A stretch of DNA of 64,000 nt, from the NCBI GenBank assembly GCA_025210795.1, contig JAOAQZ010000010.1, forward strand, positions 1 to 64,000. The letters run 5' to 3'. This stretch comes from Cohaesibacter sp. GTDB lineage: Bacteria; Pseudomonadota; Alphaproteobacteria; Rhizobiales; Cohaesibacteraceae. Below are positions 18,793-27,171 of the stretch, piece after piece (the stretch's first letter is position 1; every line of letters begins with the position of its first letter). A model generated the notes under the pieces. The model was not told the origin of the DNA and ran no database searches. It saw only the letters and a list, made by a program, of their open reading frames with translations. The position numbers and the translations under genes were made by a program.

Positions 18793-19088
18793 GTCTAAAC
18801 TCACGCCTTAGAGGTGGGGGAAAGTGCTGGTTTTTCGGAATTTGGTGGAAATATTCTCCCCTTCCATCTAGCCCCATGAGCGTTTAATCGTTAGGTTCCC
18901 ACCCAGCTAAGTGAGCCGGGGTGGCTTGGGTCCAAATGATTGATTTGGTCTCAATCTTGGTTGTTCTGCAAGCAGACATCGTGGTGGCAACAATGCTGCT
19001 GGTGATCCTCTGCAAGACCCTTTGATAAAGAACGCGGGTACGGTTTCCCTCATTTGCGCCTTACCTTGTGTATGTTCGGAGATAAAGA

Positions 19089-19325
19089 ATGGCAACAGAA
19101 GACAACAAACAGCTTCTTCATCTGGTATTTGGTGGCGAGCTGGAAGCTTTGGATGGCACCAATTTCAAAGATCTGGACGCGCTGGATATGGTCGGGATCT
19201 ATCCCAACTATGCCTTGGCCTATAACGCCTGGAAGTCCAAAGCCCAAAGCACGGTCGACAATGCCCATATGCGCTATTTTATCGTGCATATCCATCGTCT
19301 GATGGAACCAGAAGAGCCAAAATAA
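19089..19325 (+). CDS. DUF4170 domain protein
   Basis: A 78-residue acidic protein containing LHLVFGGELE, MVGIYPNYALAYNAWKSKAQSTVDNAHMRYFIVHIHRL. This matches the small alphaproteobacterial family DUF4170, which is regularly found just before the DUF374 acyltransferase and waaA. No catalytic residues are evident and the role is unknown. The gap to the next gene is short, so it probably belongs to the lipid A/Kdo operon. Confidence 0.9.
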   Translation: MATEDNKQLLHLVFGGELEALDGTNFKDLDALDMVGIYPNYALAYNAWKSKAQSTVDNAHMRYFIVHIHRLMEPEEPK

Positions 19326-19394
19326 AGACGGGGAACCGTCCGCAAAATGGGCCCTTGGCCCATTTTCTTGCCAGCTTGGGAGATGGTCTCTTTA

Positions 19395-20096
19395 ATGTCT
19401 GCTTTGAAGAAATTTGGCCGTTCAAAGTTTTTGCTCACCTTGGGAGGCAAGGCAATCGCGGCCTATTTGCGTCTGGTCCATGCCACAGCGCGCTATGTGA
19501 ATGATTACCAGAGCGATTATAAGCAAGTCTCCGGGCACTTCCCCGCTATTATCAGCCTGTGGCACGGGCAGCATTTCATGGTTCCACTGGTCCGTCAGGA
19601 TTACCATGATGTCAGGGCTTTGGTTTCCCGCTCGGGCGATGGGCATCTCAATGCGGTGGCAGCAAATTCCCTTGGAGTAAAGGTTGTACGTGGCTCCGGC
19701 GGGCGAAATCGCGCCAAGATCCTTTCAAAAGGTGGCATTGCAGCCCTTAAAACTCTCGTCACCACGCTGAAAGACAATATCTCGGTGGTGATGACAGTGA
19801 ATGTGCCCAAGGGTGGCGCGCGCGAATGTGGCATGGGCGTTATTATGCTAGCCAAATTGTCGGGCCGGCCTATCATCCCGGCGGCCTATGCATCCTCTCG
19901 GCGGATCACGATGGAAAAAGCCTGGGATCTGGCCTCCATCAATTTGCCCTTTTCGCGCGCTAGCTTCATCATCGGTGCTCCGATCTATGTGGATCACGAA
20001 TCGGATGAAGACGAGATGGAAGCAAAAAGGCTGGAAGTGGAAGCAGCTCTCAATGCCGTAACGAAGAAAGCTTACGAGCAGGCTGAGAAAAGGTGA
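19395..20096 (+). CDS. DUF374 lysophospholipid acyltransferase-like protein
   Basis: A protein of about 233 residues with the DUF374 pattern: IISLWHGQHFMVPLV (the H-x-x-x-x motif region), LVSRSGDGHLNAVAANSLGVKVVRGSGGR, a VPKGGARECGMGVIMLAKLSGRPIIPAAYA segment in the place of the substrate loop, and ITMEKAWDLASINLPFS. It is expected to acylate a lipid at the inner membrane, and its place directly before waaA suggests a role in lipid A or envelope lipids. The frame is open to an ATG at 19347; MSALKKFGRSK at 19395 is the more typical beginning, but the start is not certain. Confidence 0.88.
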   Translation: MSALKKFGRSKFLLTLGGKAIAAYLRLVHATARYVNDYQSDYKQVSGHFPAIISLWHGQHFMVPLVRQDYHDVRALVSRSGDGHLNAVAANSLGVKVVRGSGGRNRAKILSKGGIAALKTLVTTLKDNISVVMTVNVPKGGARECGMGVIMLAKLSGRPIIPAAYASSRRITMEKAWDLASINLPFSRASFIIGAPIYVDHESDEDEMEAKRLEVEAALNAVTKKAYEQAEKR

Positions 20097-20339
20097 GTTT
20101 TGGTAAGGCTGGACAACTCGCCCTGTCTGTCCCGCAATGGTCAATTGCATGGCGCAGAAGCGATGAAAAGCAGTTGAAAACACCTTAAACGCAGGCCATA
20201 CGCGCAGAATGTTTTGCATTTTCGCCGGTTATTTCTATTGTGGGGCGGGGACAAGCAGCCAATGAGAATGATGGAAGAACATCACATGACAGCCTTGATG
20301 CTGAAACAAGCTGTATGATTTATTGATGGGGATGTTTGA

Positions 20340-21662
20340 ATGGATTGGTCGGGACGCATTGCGCTCACGCTCTATCGCTCTGCCGGGTATCTTTTGCGCC
20401 CGCTGACGCCTGTTCTTATGGCTGTACGGCGCTCACGGGGAAAGGAATCCCCCAAGAGGCAAAAAGAGCGCTATGGCTATGCCAGTCTCGAGCGCCCAAG
20501 CGGACCACTTGTCTGGGTCCATGCAGCTTCAGTGGGTGAGACCAATGCGGTGATGCCCCTCATCGAGCAAATCACCGAGACCGGCACCCGCGTCCTTCTG
20601 ACCACCGGAACTCTGACATCTGCAAAGCTTGCACAGGAAAAGCTGCCCGCTGGTGCCATTCACCAGTTTGTTCCCCTTGATCTGATCCCTTATGTTAATC
20701 GCTTTCTCGATCACTGGCAGCCGGATATGGCTCTGTTTGTGGAATCCGAGCTGTGGCCAACCATCATGACCGAGCTTAACCACAAGGACATTCCGCTGAT
20801 CATTGTCAATGGCCGCATGTCTGATCGGTCTTTCCAACGCTGGAAAAAAATGCCCTTTGCGGTCAATCAAATGTTTGCCAATGTCCCGCTTTGCCTTGTC
20901 CAGACGCAGGAAGACCAGAGCCGTTTCCGTGAGCTTGGTGTGCAGCATGTGGAAGTCACAGGCAATCTTAAATTTGATGCGCCTCCTCTTTCAGCTGACG
21001 AGCAGGATCTCACCAATTTGCGCGCCGCTGTTGCCAAGCGGCCCATCTGGGTTGCCGCCAGCACCCATCCCGGTGAGGAGAACCTGTTTGCCGAAACTCA
21101 TAAGCGTATGGTGATGCGTCTGCCGCAATTGCTGACGATTATCGTGCCCCGCCATCCCGAGCGCGGGACCGAGCTGAGCGAGCAACTTTCAAAAATTGTG
21201 CCACAAACCGTGCAGCGCACATCCGGCCAGCCGCTCACCGCTGACACCGGGATTTATATTTGTGATACCTTGGGAGAGCTTGGTCTTTTCTATCGCCTCT
21301 CACGCATTGCCTTTTTGGGTGGCTCGCTCATCAATCATGGCGGCCAGAATCCCATTGAACCCGCACGGCTGGGATGCGCCTTGCTGCACGGCCCAAATGT
21401 TCAGAACTTCAAGGAAATTTATCAGGCTCTCGATGCCTCTGGTGGCGCGGAATGTATCACGACCGAACGCGATCTGATTCAGACACTTGAGCGGCTGTTT
21501 AATTCGTCTGCCGAGGTGCATCGCCGTTCCGAGCTGGCTCGTCAGGCATTGCGTCCTTTCTCAGGCGCTCTTGATACAACCATCATGGCCCTCACTCCCT
21601 TTCTCAACCCGCTTAAAATAAATGCGGAACTGAACAGGGCGACAGGAGAAGGCCTGCAATGA
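20340..21662 (+). CDS. waaA: 3-deoxy-D-manno-octulosonic acid (Kdo) transferase
   Basis: A 440-residue GT-B glycosyltransferase (GT30). It has an N-terminal membrane anchor (about 5-25), the acceptor domain motif VWVHAASVGETNAV with the catalytic Glu, FVESELWPTI, and the donor-domain motifs VAASTHPGEE and GGQNPIEPARLGCALLHGP. WaaA adds Kdo from CMP-Kdo to the lipid A precursor on the inner face of the inner membrane. A GGGGATG sits just before the ATG. The gene overlaps lpxK by four bases (ATGA), indicating translational coupling. Confidence 0.97.
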   Translation: MDWSGRIALTLYRSAGYLLRPLTPVLMAVRRSRGKESPKRQKERYGYASLERPSGPLVWVHAASVGETNAVMPLIEQITETGTRVLLTTGTLTSAKLAQEKLPAGAIHQFVPLDLIPYVNRFLDHWQPDMALFVESELWPTIMTELNHKDIPLIIVNGRMSDRSFQRWKKMPFAVNQMFANVPLCLVQTQEDQSRFRELGVQHVEVTGNLKFDAPPLSADEQDLTNLRAAVAKRPIWVAASTHPGEENLFAETHKRMVMRLPQLLTIIVPRHPERGTELSEQLSKIVPQTVQRTSGQPLTADTGIYICDTLGELGLFYRLSRIAFLGGSLINHGGQNPIEPARLGCALLHGPNVQNFKEIYQALDASGGAECITTERDLIQTLERLFNSSAEVHRRSELARQALRPFSGALDTTIMALTPFLNPLKINAELNRATGEGLQ

Positions 21663-22666
21663 AAGCTCCGTCTTTTTGGAAGCGCCGGGGATTAAAAGCA
21701 TGGTTGCTATATCCCATCAGCTTGATCTATGGCCGGATTTCGCTGTCCAGAATGCGCAAAAAAGCCATTTATAAAGCGCGTTTGCCCATTCTGTGCATTG
21801 GCAATCTGGTTGCCGGTGGCGCGGGCAAAACCCCAACGGCAATGGCCATTGGCAAGGCAGCAGTTGATCTGGGCCTCAAGCCTCTCTTTCTGACGCGCGG
21901 CTATCGTGGCTCCATGACTGGCCCGGTTGTGGTGGATCTGGAAAAACACACGATGGCAGATGTGGGCGATGAAGCGCTTTTATTGGCGCAAACTGCCACG
22001 ACGATTGTCTCGCAGGATCGGGTGAAAGGGGCAAAGCTGGCCGAGACAATCGGCGGCCATGTGCTTATCATGGATGACGGTTTTCAAAATCCCTTTCTCT
22101 TTAAAGATTTCAATCTGGTCACCATTGATGCCCAGCAGGCCATCGGCAACGGCTTTGTGATGCCAGCTGGTCCCTTGCGGGCACCGCTGCTGCCGCAAGT
22201 GCGCCGCGCAGATCAGTTTCTGGTTATTGGCGAGGGAGATAGCGCACCGCGTCTTCGCCAAATGGCAGCCCGCCTTGGCAAAGCCTCCAGCCATGCCTAT
22301 TTCCGTGCAGAGGAGACATCTCTCTTACCCGGAACGCGCGTACTGGCTCTGTGCGGCATTGGTCGCCCGGAGAAATTCTATGCAACGATCGAAAATCTGG
22401 AGCTTGAGCTGGTCGATAAAGTAGAAATGCCGGATCACCATGCCTATAGCAACAGCGAAGCGCAAATGGTGCTGGACAAGGCTAAAGAACAAAATCTGGT
22501 GATTGTCACTACAGCAAAAGACCATGTACGCCTGAAGGGCATGGAAGATGCCGGCGCAGAACTTGCCAAAGCCGCCAAGGTGATCGAAATCTCCATGGGA
22601 TTTGATGACCGGGCCTTTCCGCGTCTTGTACTGGAACAGACCCAAAGAAAATTCAGCCGCCGCTAG
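21659..22666 (+). CDS. lpxK: Tetraacyldisaccharide 4'-kinase
   Basis: A 335-residue kinase with an N-terminal membrane-binding helix (AWLLYPISLIYGRI), the P-loop GGAGKTPT at about 53-60, and MDDGFQNP, the typical LpxK second motif. It phosphorylates the 4' position of the disaccharide to form lipid IVA at the inner membrane. The ATG overlaps the stop of waaA. The next gene in many relatives is DUF2093, which is present here but inverted. Confidence 0.97.
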   Translation: MKAPSFWKRRGLKAWLLYPISLIYGRISLSRMRKKAIYKARLPILCIGNLVAGGAGKTPTAMAIGKAAVDLGLKPLFLTRGYRGSMTGPVVVDLEKHTMADVGDEALLLAQTATTIVSQDRVKGAKLAETIGGHVLIMDDGFQNPFLFKDFNLVTIDAQQAIGNGFVMPAGPLRAPLLPQVRRADQFLVIGEGDSAPRLRQMAARLGKASSHAYFRAEETSLLPGTRVLALCGIGRPEKFYATIENLELELVDKVEMPDHHAYSNSEAQMVLDKAKEQNLVIVTTAKDHVRLKGMEDAGAELAKAAKVIEISMGFDDRAFPRLVLEQTQRKFSRR

Positions 22667-22693
22667 GGTCCTGACCCTAGAGACGAGCGGCTG
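22654..22693. terminator. Nested hairpin between lpxK and DUF2093 genes
   Basis: CAGCCGC (22654-22660) pairs with GCGGCTG (22687-22693), and inside it CTAGGGTC (22663-22670) pairs with GACCCTAG (22673-22680). It lies at the junction of two convergent genes, overlapping the end of lpxK. No T-run follows, so intrinsic termination is uncertain. Confidence 0.5.
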
Positions 22694-22703
22694 ACAATCT
22701 CCC

Positions 22704-22925
22704 TCAGCTCTGACTGTTATTCTCGGCCTTGATATGGGCCTGATAGGATGTTTGGGCATCAAGATACGGCTCTTGCCGCTCCACACTCCAATATTTCAGA
22801 TCTTCCAGCGCAATACTGCGGCCAGTCATGGCACAGGTGACAAAGGAGCCCCCTTGGATTACCTGATAATCTCCGTCCAGATACCGCAACTTGGCTTCTT
22901 TGCCTGCATTTGAAAAATTGATCAT
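22704..22925 (-). CDS. DUF2093 domain protein
   Basis: A 73-residue protein with the family motifs AKLRYLDGDYQVIQGG, VTCAMTGRSIALEDLKYWS and ERQEPYLDA. DUF2093 is a small alphaproteobacterial family with unknown function that usually follows lpxK. Here it is convergent with lpxK, 37 bases away. The frame continues upstream to 23012, but the ATG at 22925 gives the typical family N-terminus. The single Cys in the TCAMTG segment is a possible metal or zinc-ribbon remnant. Confidence 0.85.
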   Translation of the reverse strand: MINFSNAGKEAKLRYLDGDYQVIQGGSFVTCAMTGRSIALEDLKYWSVERQEPYLDAQTSYQAHIKAENNSQS

Positions 22926-23126
22926 CAAAGGATATCCATTTTCGTCTCTGACATAGGCAGCTTTGGAAGATAAGCACCAAGAGGCACCCAAAAGCTGCAA
23001 GCAAAAGAGCATCTTGATGCTCTTATTTTCCTTTTATCGGCTCTTTGGCCTGAAATCCAGAGCGAGTAGCCCGCTTGCCAACAGCAAGGCGAGCAAAGGC
23101 TCGGGAACTGGCTCTGGGCAAGGAGC

Positions 23127-24641
23127 TTACATATTGCCCTTGCCGGAAGAGAAGGGAGAGAGCGCCGGACGCGCCAAAGGTGGTTCGTCCTTGTCTCCCG
23201 GTTCTGGCTTGTGGGCCTTGTTGATCACTCTAAAACACGTCACCACAGCTGCAACCCCAAAGACAATTGCGCCGATGGCCTGTCCTGCAAGTGCCCCTTC
23301 TGCACCAAACCAGTAAGCCCCAAGCATAACCGGCGGAATGGTGCCAAGGGTGGCCTTGCCCCAGTTAAAGGCGGTTGAATATGTAGGATAGCCAAGATTG
23401 TTAAAGGCTGCGTTGGCCACAAACAAAAAGCCCATAAAGATGCCACTGCCTGCAATCCAGGTGCAAAAATAGCGCACGAAATTGGCCGTCTCGCCACTTG
23501 CGCCAAACATCAGGACAATCCAGTCCTGTGCTACAAACAAAATGGCCCAGACAAACAGAGAATAGGCAAGGATGAATTTCATACTCTCGCGCAAGGTCTC
23601 ACGAACCCTGTCAGTCAGGCCCGCCCCCAGATTTTGCCCAAAGATCGGCCCGACCGAGCCGGATATGGCAAAAAGAGCGGTATAGGAGAGAGGGATCATA
23701 CGCCCCACAATGGCCCAGCCAGCCACTGCATCATCGCCAAAAGGAGCGATCGCATAGGTGACATAGGCGTTGCCCACTGGTGTTGCAACATTGGTCAGAA
23801 CAGCAGGCACGGCAATGCCAAAGAGGGGCTTCCAGTCCTCCCAAATGGTGGCGGGTGTCACTTTGCCCAACAGGCCATGCACCCGCACAACGCTGTGAAG
23901 GCCAACCATGATCATGACAATGCGGGCCAGCACCGATGCAATGGCAGCACCGGTAACCCCAAGGTCAAAACCAAAGATGAAAATGGGATCAAGAATGGCT
24001 GAGGCCAGACCACCAGAAAGGGTGACATACATGGAGCGTTTGGCATCGCCCGAGGCCCGCAAAAGGCCCCCCAGCATCATGGCTATGCCCAAAAATGGCA
24101 GGGAGGGCACGACAATCTGCAAAAAGCCGACGGCAACCGTATGAGTTTCACCCCGTGCTCCAATCAGCTCCAGCACTGTCCCGATAAAGGGAAAGACACA
24201 GGCAACAATGATCACCATGGCAAGGATGACAGCTGCAAGAGCTGAACTGGCGCGCCGCCGCGCAAGCTCTTTATCCCCCGCCCCCAAGGCGCGGGCCACA
24301 ATGGCCGAACCGGCAATCATCAAACCAACACTGGCCGATGTATTAAAGAACATAATAGTGGAGGCGTAACCAATAGCCGCCGCCAGCTCGGTCTGGCCCA
24401 ATAGGGAGATATAAAAAAGGTTGGCAAAATCAACCAGAAAAACAGCAAGCAGCCCAACCGACCCCGCCGCTGTCATGGTGACGACATGCTTAAGGATCGA
24501 GCCTTCAATAAACTTTGCCTTACGGCCTGCCCCGCCACCAGTACGCCCGCTTTTTTCCGCTGCGGAAGGGCTGGATGAGCCTGAATTTCTGTCATCCTTG
24601 GATGATTTTTCAGGGCTTGATGGTTTCACATCATCAGACAT
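23127..24641 (-). CDS. MATE family efflux transporter
   Basis: A 504-residue membrane protein with about 12 predicted membrane segments and the two-fold MATE arrangement. Landmarks are LVDFANLFYISLLGQTELAAAIGYAS, GLLRASGDAKRSMYVTLSG and FGQNLGAG. MATE proteins export cationic drugs or metabolites using Na+ or H+ gradients. The first 40 residues are unusual: hydrophilic and rich in Ser, Lys and Asp, with a similar charged tail at the C-terminus. A second MATE gene of a different subgroup lies at 56.0-57.5 kb. Confidence 0.94.
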   Translation of the reverse strand: MSDDVKPSSPEKSSKDDRNSGSSSPSAAEKSGRTGGGAGRKAKFIEGSILKHVVTMTAAGSVGLLAVFLVDFANLFYISLLGQTELAAAIGYASTIMFFNTSASVGLMIAGSAIVARALGAGDKELARRRASSALAAVILAMVIIVACVFPFIGTVLELIGARGETHTVAVGFLQIVVPSLPFLGIAMMLGGLLRASGDAKRSMYVTLSGGLASAILDPIFIFGFDLGVTGAAIASVLARIVMIMVGLHSVVRVHGLLGKVTPATIWEDWKPLFGIAVPAVLTNVATPVGNAYVTYAIAPFGDDAVAGWAIVGRMIPLSYTALFAISGSVGPIFGQNLGAGLTDRVRETLRESMKFILAYSLFVWAILFVAQDWIVLMFGASGETANFVRYFCTWIAGSGIFMGFLFVANAAFNNLGYPTYSTAFNWGKATLGTIPPVMLGAYWFGAEGALAGQAIGAIVFGVAAVVTCFRVINKAHKPEPGDKDEPPLARPALSPFSSGKGNM

Positions 24642-24668
24642 AAGGGTTCTTTCCGGCTGGGCTGATCG

Positions 24669-24812
24669 TCAGGCTAGCAGATTGGTGGCATACAGGCGAG
24701 AGATTAAGGTGATCTGGGTATTCGTTTGGCCAAACTGTATGGTCATGAGGCCGAAAAACATGGCAAACATATAAGATGTCCAAGCCATGCTGTCCAGAGC
24801 CGTCATAAGCAT
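24669..24812 (-). CDS. Possible 47-residue membrane protein
   Basis: A short frame starting MLMTALDSMAWTSYMFAMFF. It has one hydrophobic stretch (about residues 9-26) and a polar tail ending RLYATNLLA. Its composition looks like a natural single-span protein, not like the shadow of another gene, since no gene lies opposite. It begins just downstream of the helicase terminator and ends 28 bases before the MATE start. No convincing ribosome binding site precedes the ATG at 24812, so this is tentative. Confidence 0.3.
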   Translation of the reverse strand: MLMTALDSMAWTSYMFAMFFGLMTIQFGQTNTQITLISRLYATNLLA

Positions 24813-24831
24813 GACGACAAGACAGGACAAA

Positions 24832-24866
24832 AGAAAACGGCACCGGAGCCTAGTTGCCCGGTGCCG
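24832..24866 (-). terminator. Rho-independent terminator after the DEAD-box helicase gene
   Basis: On the minus strand CGGCACCGG (24858-24866 complement) pairs with CCGGTGCCG (24838-24846 complement) around an 11-base loop, followed by TTTTCTTTTG. This is a canonical terminator 37 bases past the helicase stop. Confidence 0.9.
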
Positions 24867-24902
24867 CAAAAATGTCAGATCAATGGAACAAGGCACAAGG
24901 CC

Positions 24903-26762
24903 TTACTCGCCTTTGCCGCGATGGGGCTTTTTGGATTTGTAGCCATCTTTGCGAGAGCCTTCTTTCTTAAAGCCTCCCTTGCCACCTTTGCCGCCTTTGC
25001 GCTCACCGCGCGGGCCATCAAATTTGCGATCACGGTCGCCAAACTTGCCACCGCCGCCACCACGAGGACCACCACGGCCAGCACCGGGTTTGCCGCCACG
25101 CGGGCCACCACGACCGCCGGGCCGTCCGCCACCGCCGCCACGTGGGCCGGAGACTTCCTTGGGGCGCTCAGCCAGTTTGACAATGCGCAGGGACTTCTCG
25201 CCGGTGCCTTCCGTCTCGGTGACATCCTGGAACTTGTCCGCAACATCCGGGGAAAGCTCAAACACAGTCTCGGCATCAAGAATGCGAATGAAGCCGACTT
25301 TGCGCTTGGTAAAGCCACCAACGCGGCAAATCATCGGCAATAGCCAGCGTGGCTCGGCCTTGTGTTTGCGACCGGCATTGATGCGGAACCAGACACCATT
25401 TTCAAAGTCAGAACGCTCTTGTGTGCCTTTGCGGTCTTCAAAGCTGCCACCGGTATCAAGAATTTCTTCCGGAGCAGGGCGCAGGGATTGCTGGCTGGCA
25501 ATAAAGGCTGCGGCAACCTGATGGGCATCATAAAGGGCAAGCAGGCTTTCAGCCGCTTCCAGCGCTTCACCTTCAGGAGAGATCTGCAAGGCTTCATGGG
25601 CAAAGATGCGCTCCTGATCCTTGGCGAGAATATCATCAGCAGAAGGAACCGGCCCCCAATTAACGCGCAGATTGGCAAATTTCAGCAGGCGATTGACCAC
25701 ATGGCGCTTGTTGAACGGCGCAACCAGAACGCAATTGCCCTTACGACCCGCGCGGCCCGTACGGCCAGAGCGGTGAAGAAGGGTCTCGGAATTGGTTGGC
25801 AGATCGGCATGGATCACCAGATCAAGATTGGGCAAATCAATGCCGCGGGCGGCAACATCCGTTGCGACACAAACCCGAGCTCGACCATCACGCATGGCTT
25901 GAAGGGCATGGGTGCGCTCAGCCTGACTCAACTCACCGGACAGGGAGACCACAGCAAAGCCGCGGTTGGACAGACGGGATGTGAGATGGCGGACCATTTC
26001 GCGCGTGGAGCAGAAAACCATGGTGCTTGGCGCTTCGTAATAGCGCAGAACATTGATAACCGCTTTTTCCTTGTCTTTAGGAGAGACAAGATGAGCGTGA
26101 TAATCGATATCGCTATGCTGCTTGCGCTCTTCTGCGGTTGAGATGCGAAGGGCATCGCGCTGATAGGTCTTGGCAAGATAGGCGATTTGCTTTGGAACAG
26201 TTGCAGAGAAGAGCAAGGTCTGGCGCTGGTCAGGAGCGGCACCCAGAATAAATTCAAGATCTTCGCGGAAACCCAGATCCAGCATTTCGTCAGCTTCATC
26301 CAGAACAGCAGCGCGCAGCCATGTCATGTCCAGAGAGCCGCGCTCGATATGGTCGCGCAGGCGCCCCGGTGTGCCAACCAGAATATTACAGCCGCGGGCA
26401 AGATCCCGCCGTTCCTTGCGCATATCCATGCCGCCCACGCAAGAGGCAACTTCCGCACCGCAATCGGCATAGAGCCATTCAAGCTCGGACTTGACCTGCA
26501 TGGCCAGCTCGCGCGTTGGCGCAATCACCAGTGCCAGAGGTTCGGAGGCTTTCCCAAAGCGCTCGGCCCCGTCCAGCAAAGTGGATGCCATGGCAAGGCC
26601 GAAGGCGACTGTCTTGCCCGAACCGGTCTGGGCAGAGACAAGCAAATCGCGGTTGCCAGCTTCGGCGTCAAGTACAGCATTTTGAACAGGAGTGAGGCTT
26701 TCATAGCCACGTTTTTCGAGTGCAGCACCAAGGGCGGGATGCACGGCATCATGAAGAGTCAT
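24903..26762 (-). CDS. DEAD-box ATP-dependent RNA helicase with DbpA-like and Gly-rich C-terminus
   Basis: A 619-residue helicase. All core motifs are present: Q motif region LTPVQ, motif I AQTGSGKT, PTRELA, GTPGR, the DEAD box as VLDEADEML, SAT, and the C-terminal DVAARGIDLPNL and HRSGRTGRAGRKG. A DbpA-type RNA-binding domain follows (about 465-545), then an RGG-like tail of about 75 residues rich in Gly, Arg and Lys. Such proteins remodel ribosomal RNA and structured mRNA, often in the cold. The ATG at 26762 has GGAAAG in front, whereas the longer frame has no such site. Confidence 0.95.
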   Translation of the reverse strand: MTLHDAVHPALGAALEKRGYESLTPVQNAVLDAEAGNRDLLVSAQTGSGKTVAFGLAMASTLLDGAERFGKASEPLALVIAPTRELAMQVKSELEWLYADCGAEVASCVGGMDMRKERRDLARGCNILVGTPGRLRDHIERGSLDMTWLRAAVLDEADEMLDLGFREDLEFILGAAPDQRQTLLFSATVPKQIAYLAKTYQRDALRISTAEERKQHSDIDYHAHLVSPKDKEKAVINVLRYYEAPSTMVFCSTREMVRHLTSRLSNRGFAVVSLSGELSQAERTHALQAMRDGRARVCVATDVAARGIDLPNLDLVIHADLPTNSETLLHRSGRTGRAGRKGNCVLVAPFNKRHVVNRLLKFANLRVNWGPVPSADDILAKDQERIFAHEALQISPEGEALEAAESLLALYDAHQVAAAFIASQQSLRPAPEEILDTGGSFEDRKGTQERSDFENGVWFRINAGRKHKAEPRWLLPMICRVGGFTKRKVGFIRILDAETVFELSPDVADKFQDVTETEGTGEKSLRIVKLAERPKEVSGPRGGGGGRPGGRGGPRGGKPGAGRGGPRGGGGGKFGDRDRKFDGPRGERKGGKGGKGGFKKEGSRKDGYKSKKPHRGKGE

Positions 26763-27171
26763 GGATGTGTCTTTCCGGGAATTTGTCTGATGACTTGCCA
26801 TCAGAAGCTTGAATATCCATCCCGTATAAAGACGCTTCCCCCCTTACAGGCGAACTATAGAAACATCCGCCATCAAATCAGCACCATTCTTACGGGTCAA
26901 GCGGCCCTTGTAGAGGAGCCGGGGCCAAAGGTCAAACGCCGATTGTCTTTTGCCAAGAGATATCTGACCTCCCATGATCTCTTGGCTTATTACTTTGCCG
27001 CTGGAAAGGGGCGCCGAGGAGTATTTTCATACTTTCTTAACTACCTTGCCATTGTCCGCCAAACGCGCTTAAATCTGGCATGGGATTTGGATATTGACGT
27101 GTGAATTTATTGCCGGGCGCATTTGCCCAGCTTTTTGATGCAGAATGATACAATTTTATCAGGACTAGAAG
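26763..27171. other. Intergenic region between divergent helicase and peptidase-repeat genes
   Basis: About 410 bases without a credible coding frame on either strand. It must contain the promoters of both divergent genes. A stretch of lower GC content lies just before the repeat-protein start. No operator or RNA structure could be assigned. Confidence 0.5.

Noticed and set aside
26187..27104. 305-codon plus-strand frame opposite the helicase N-terminus
   Set aside because: Antisense shadow of the DEAD-box gene that runs into the intergenic region; no ribosome binding site or domain.
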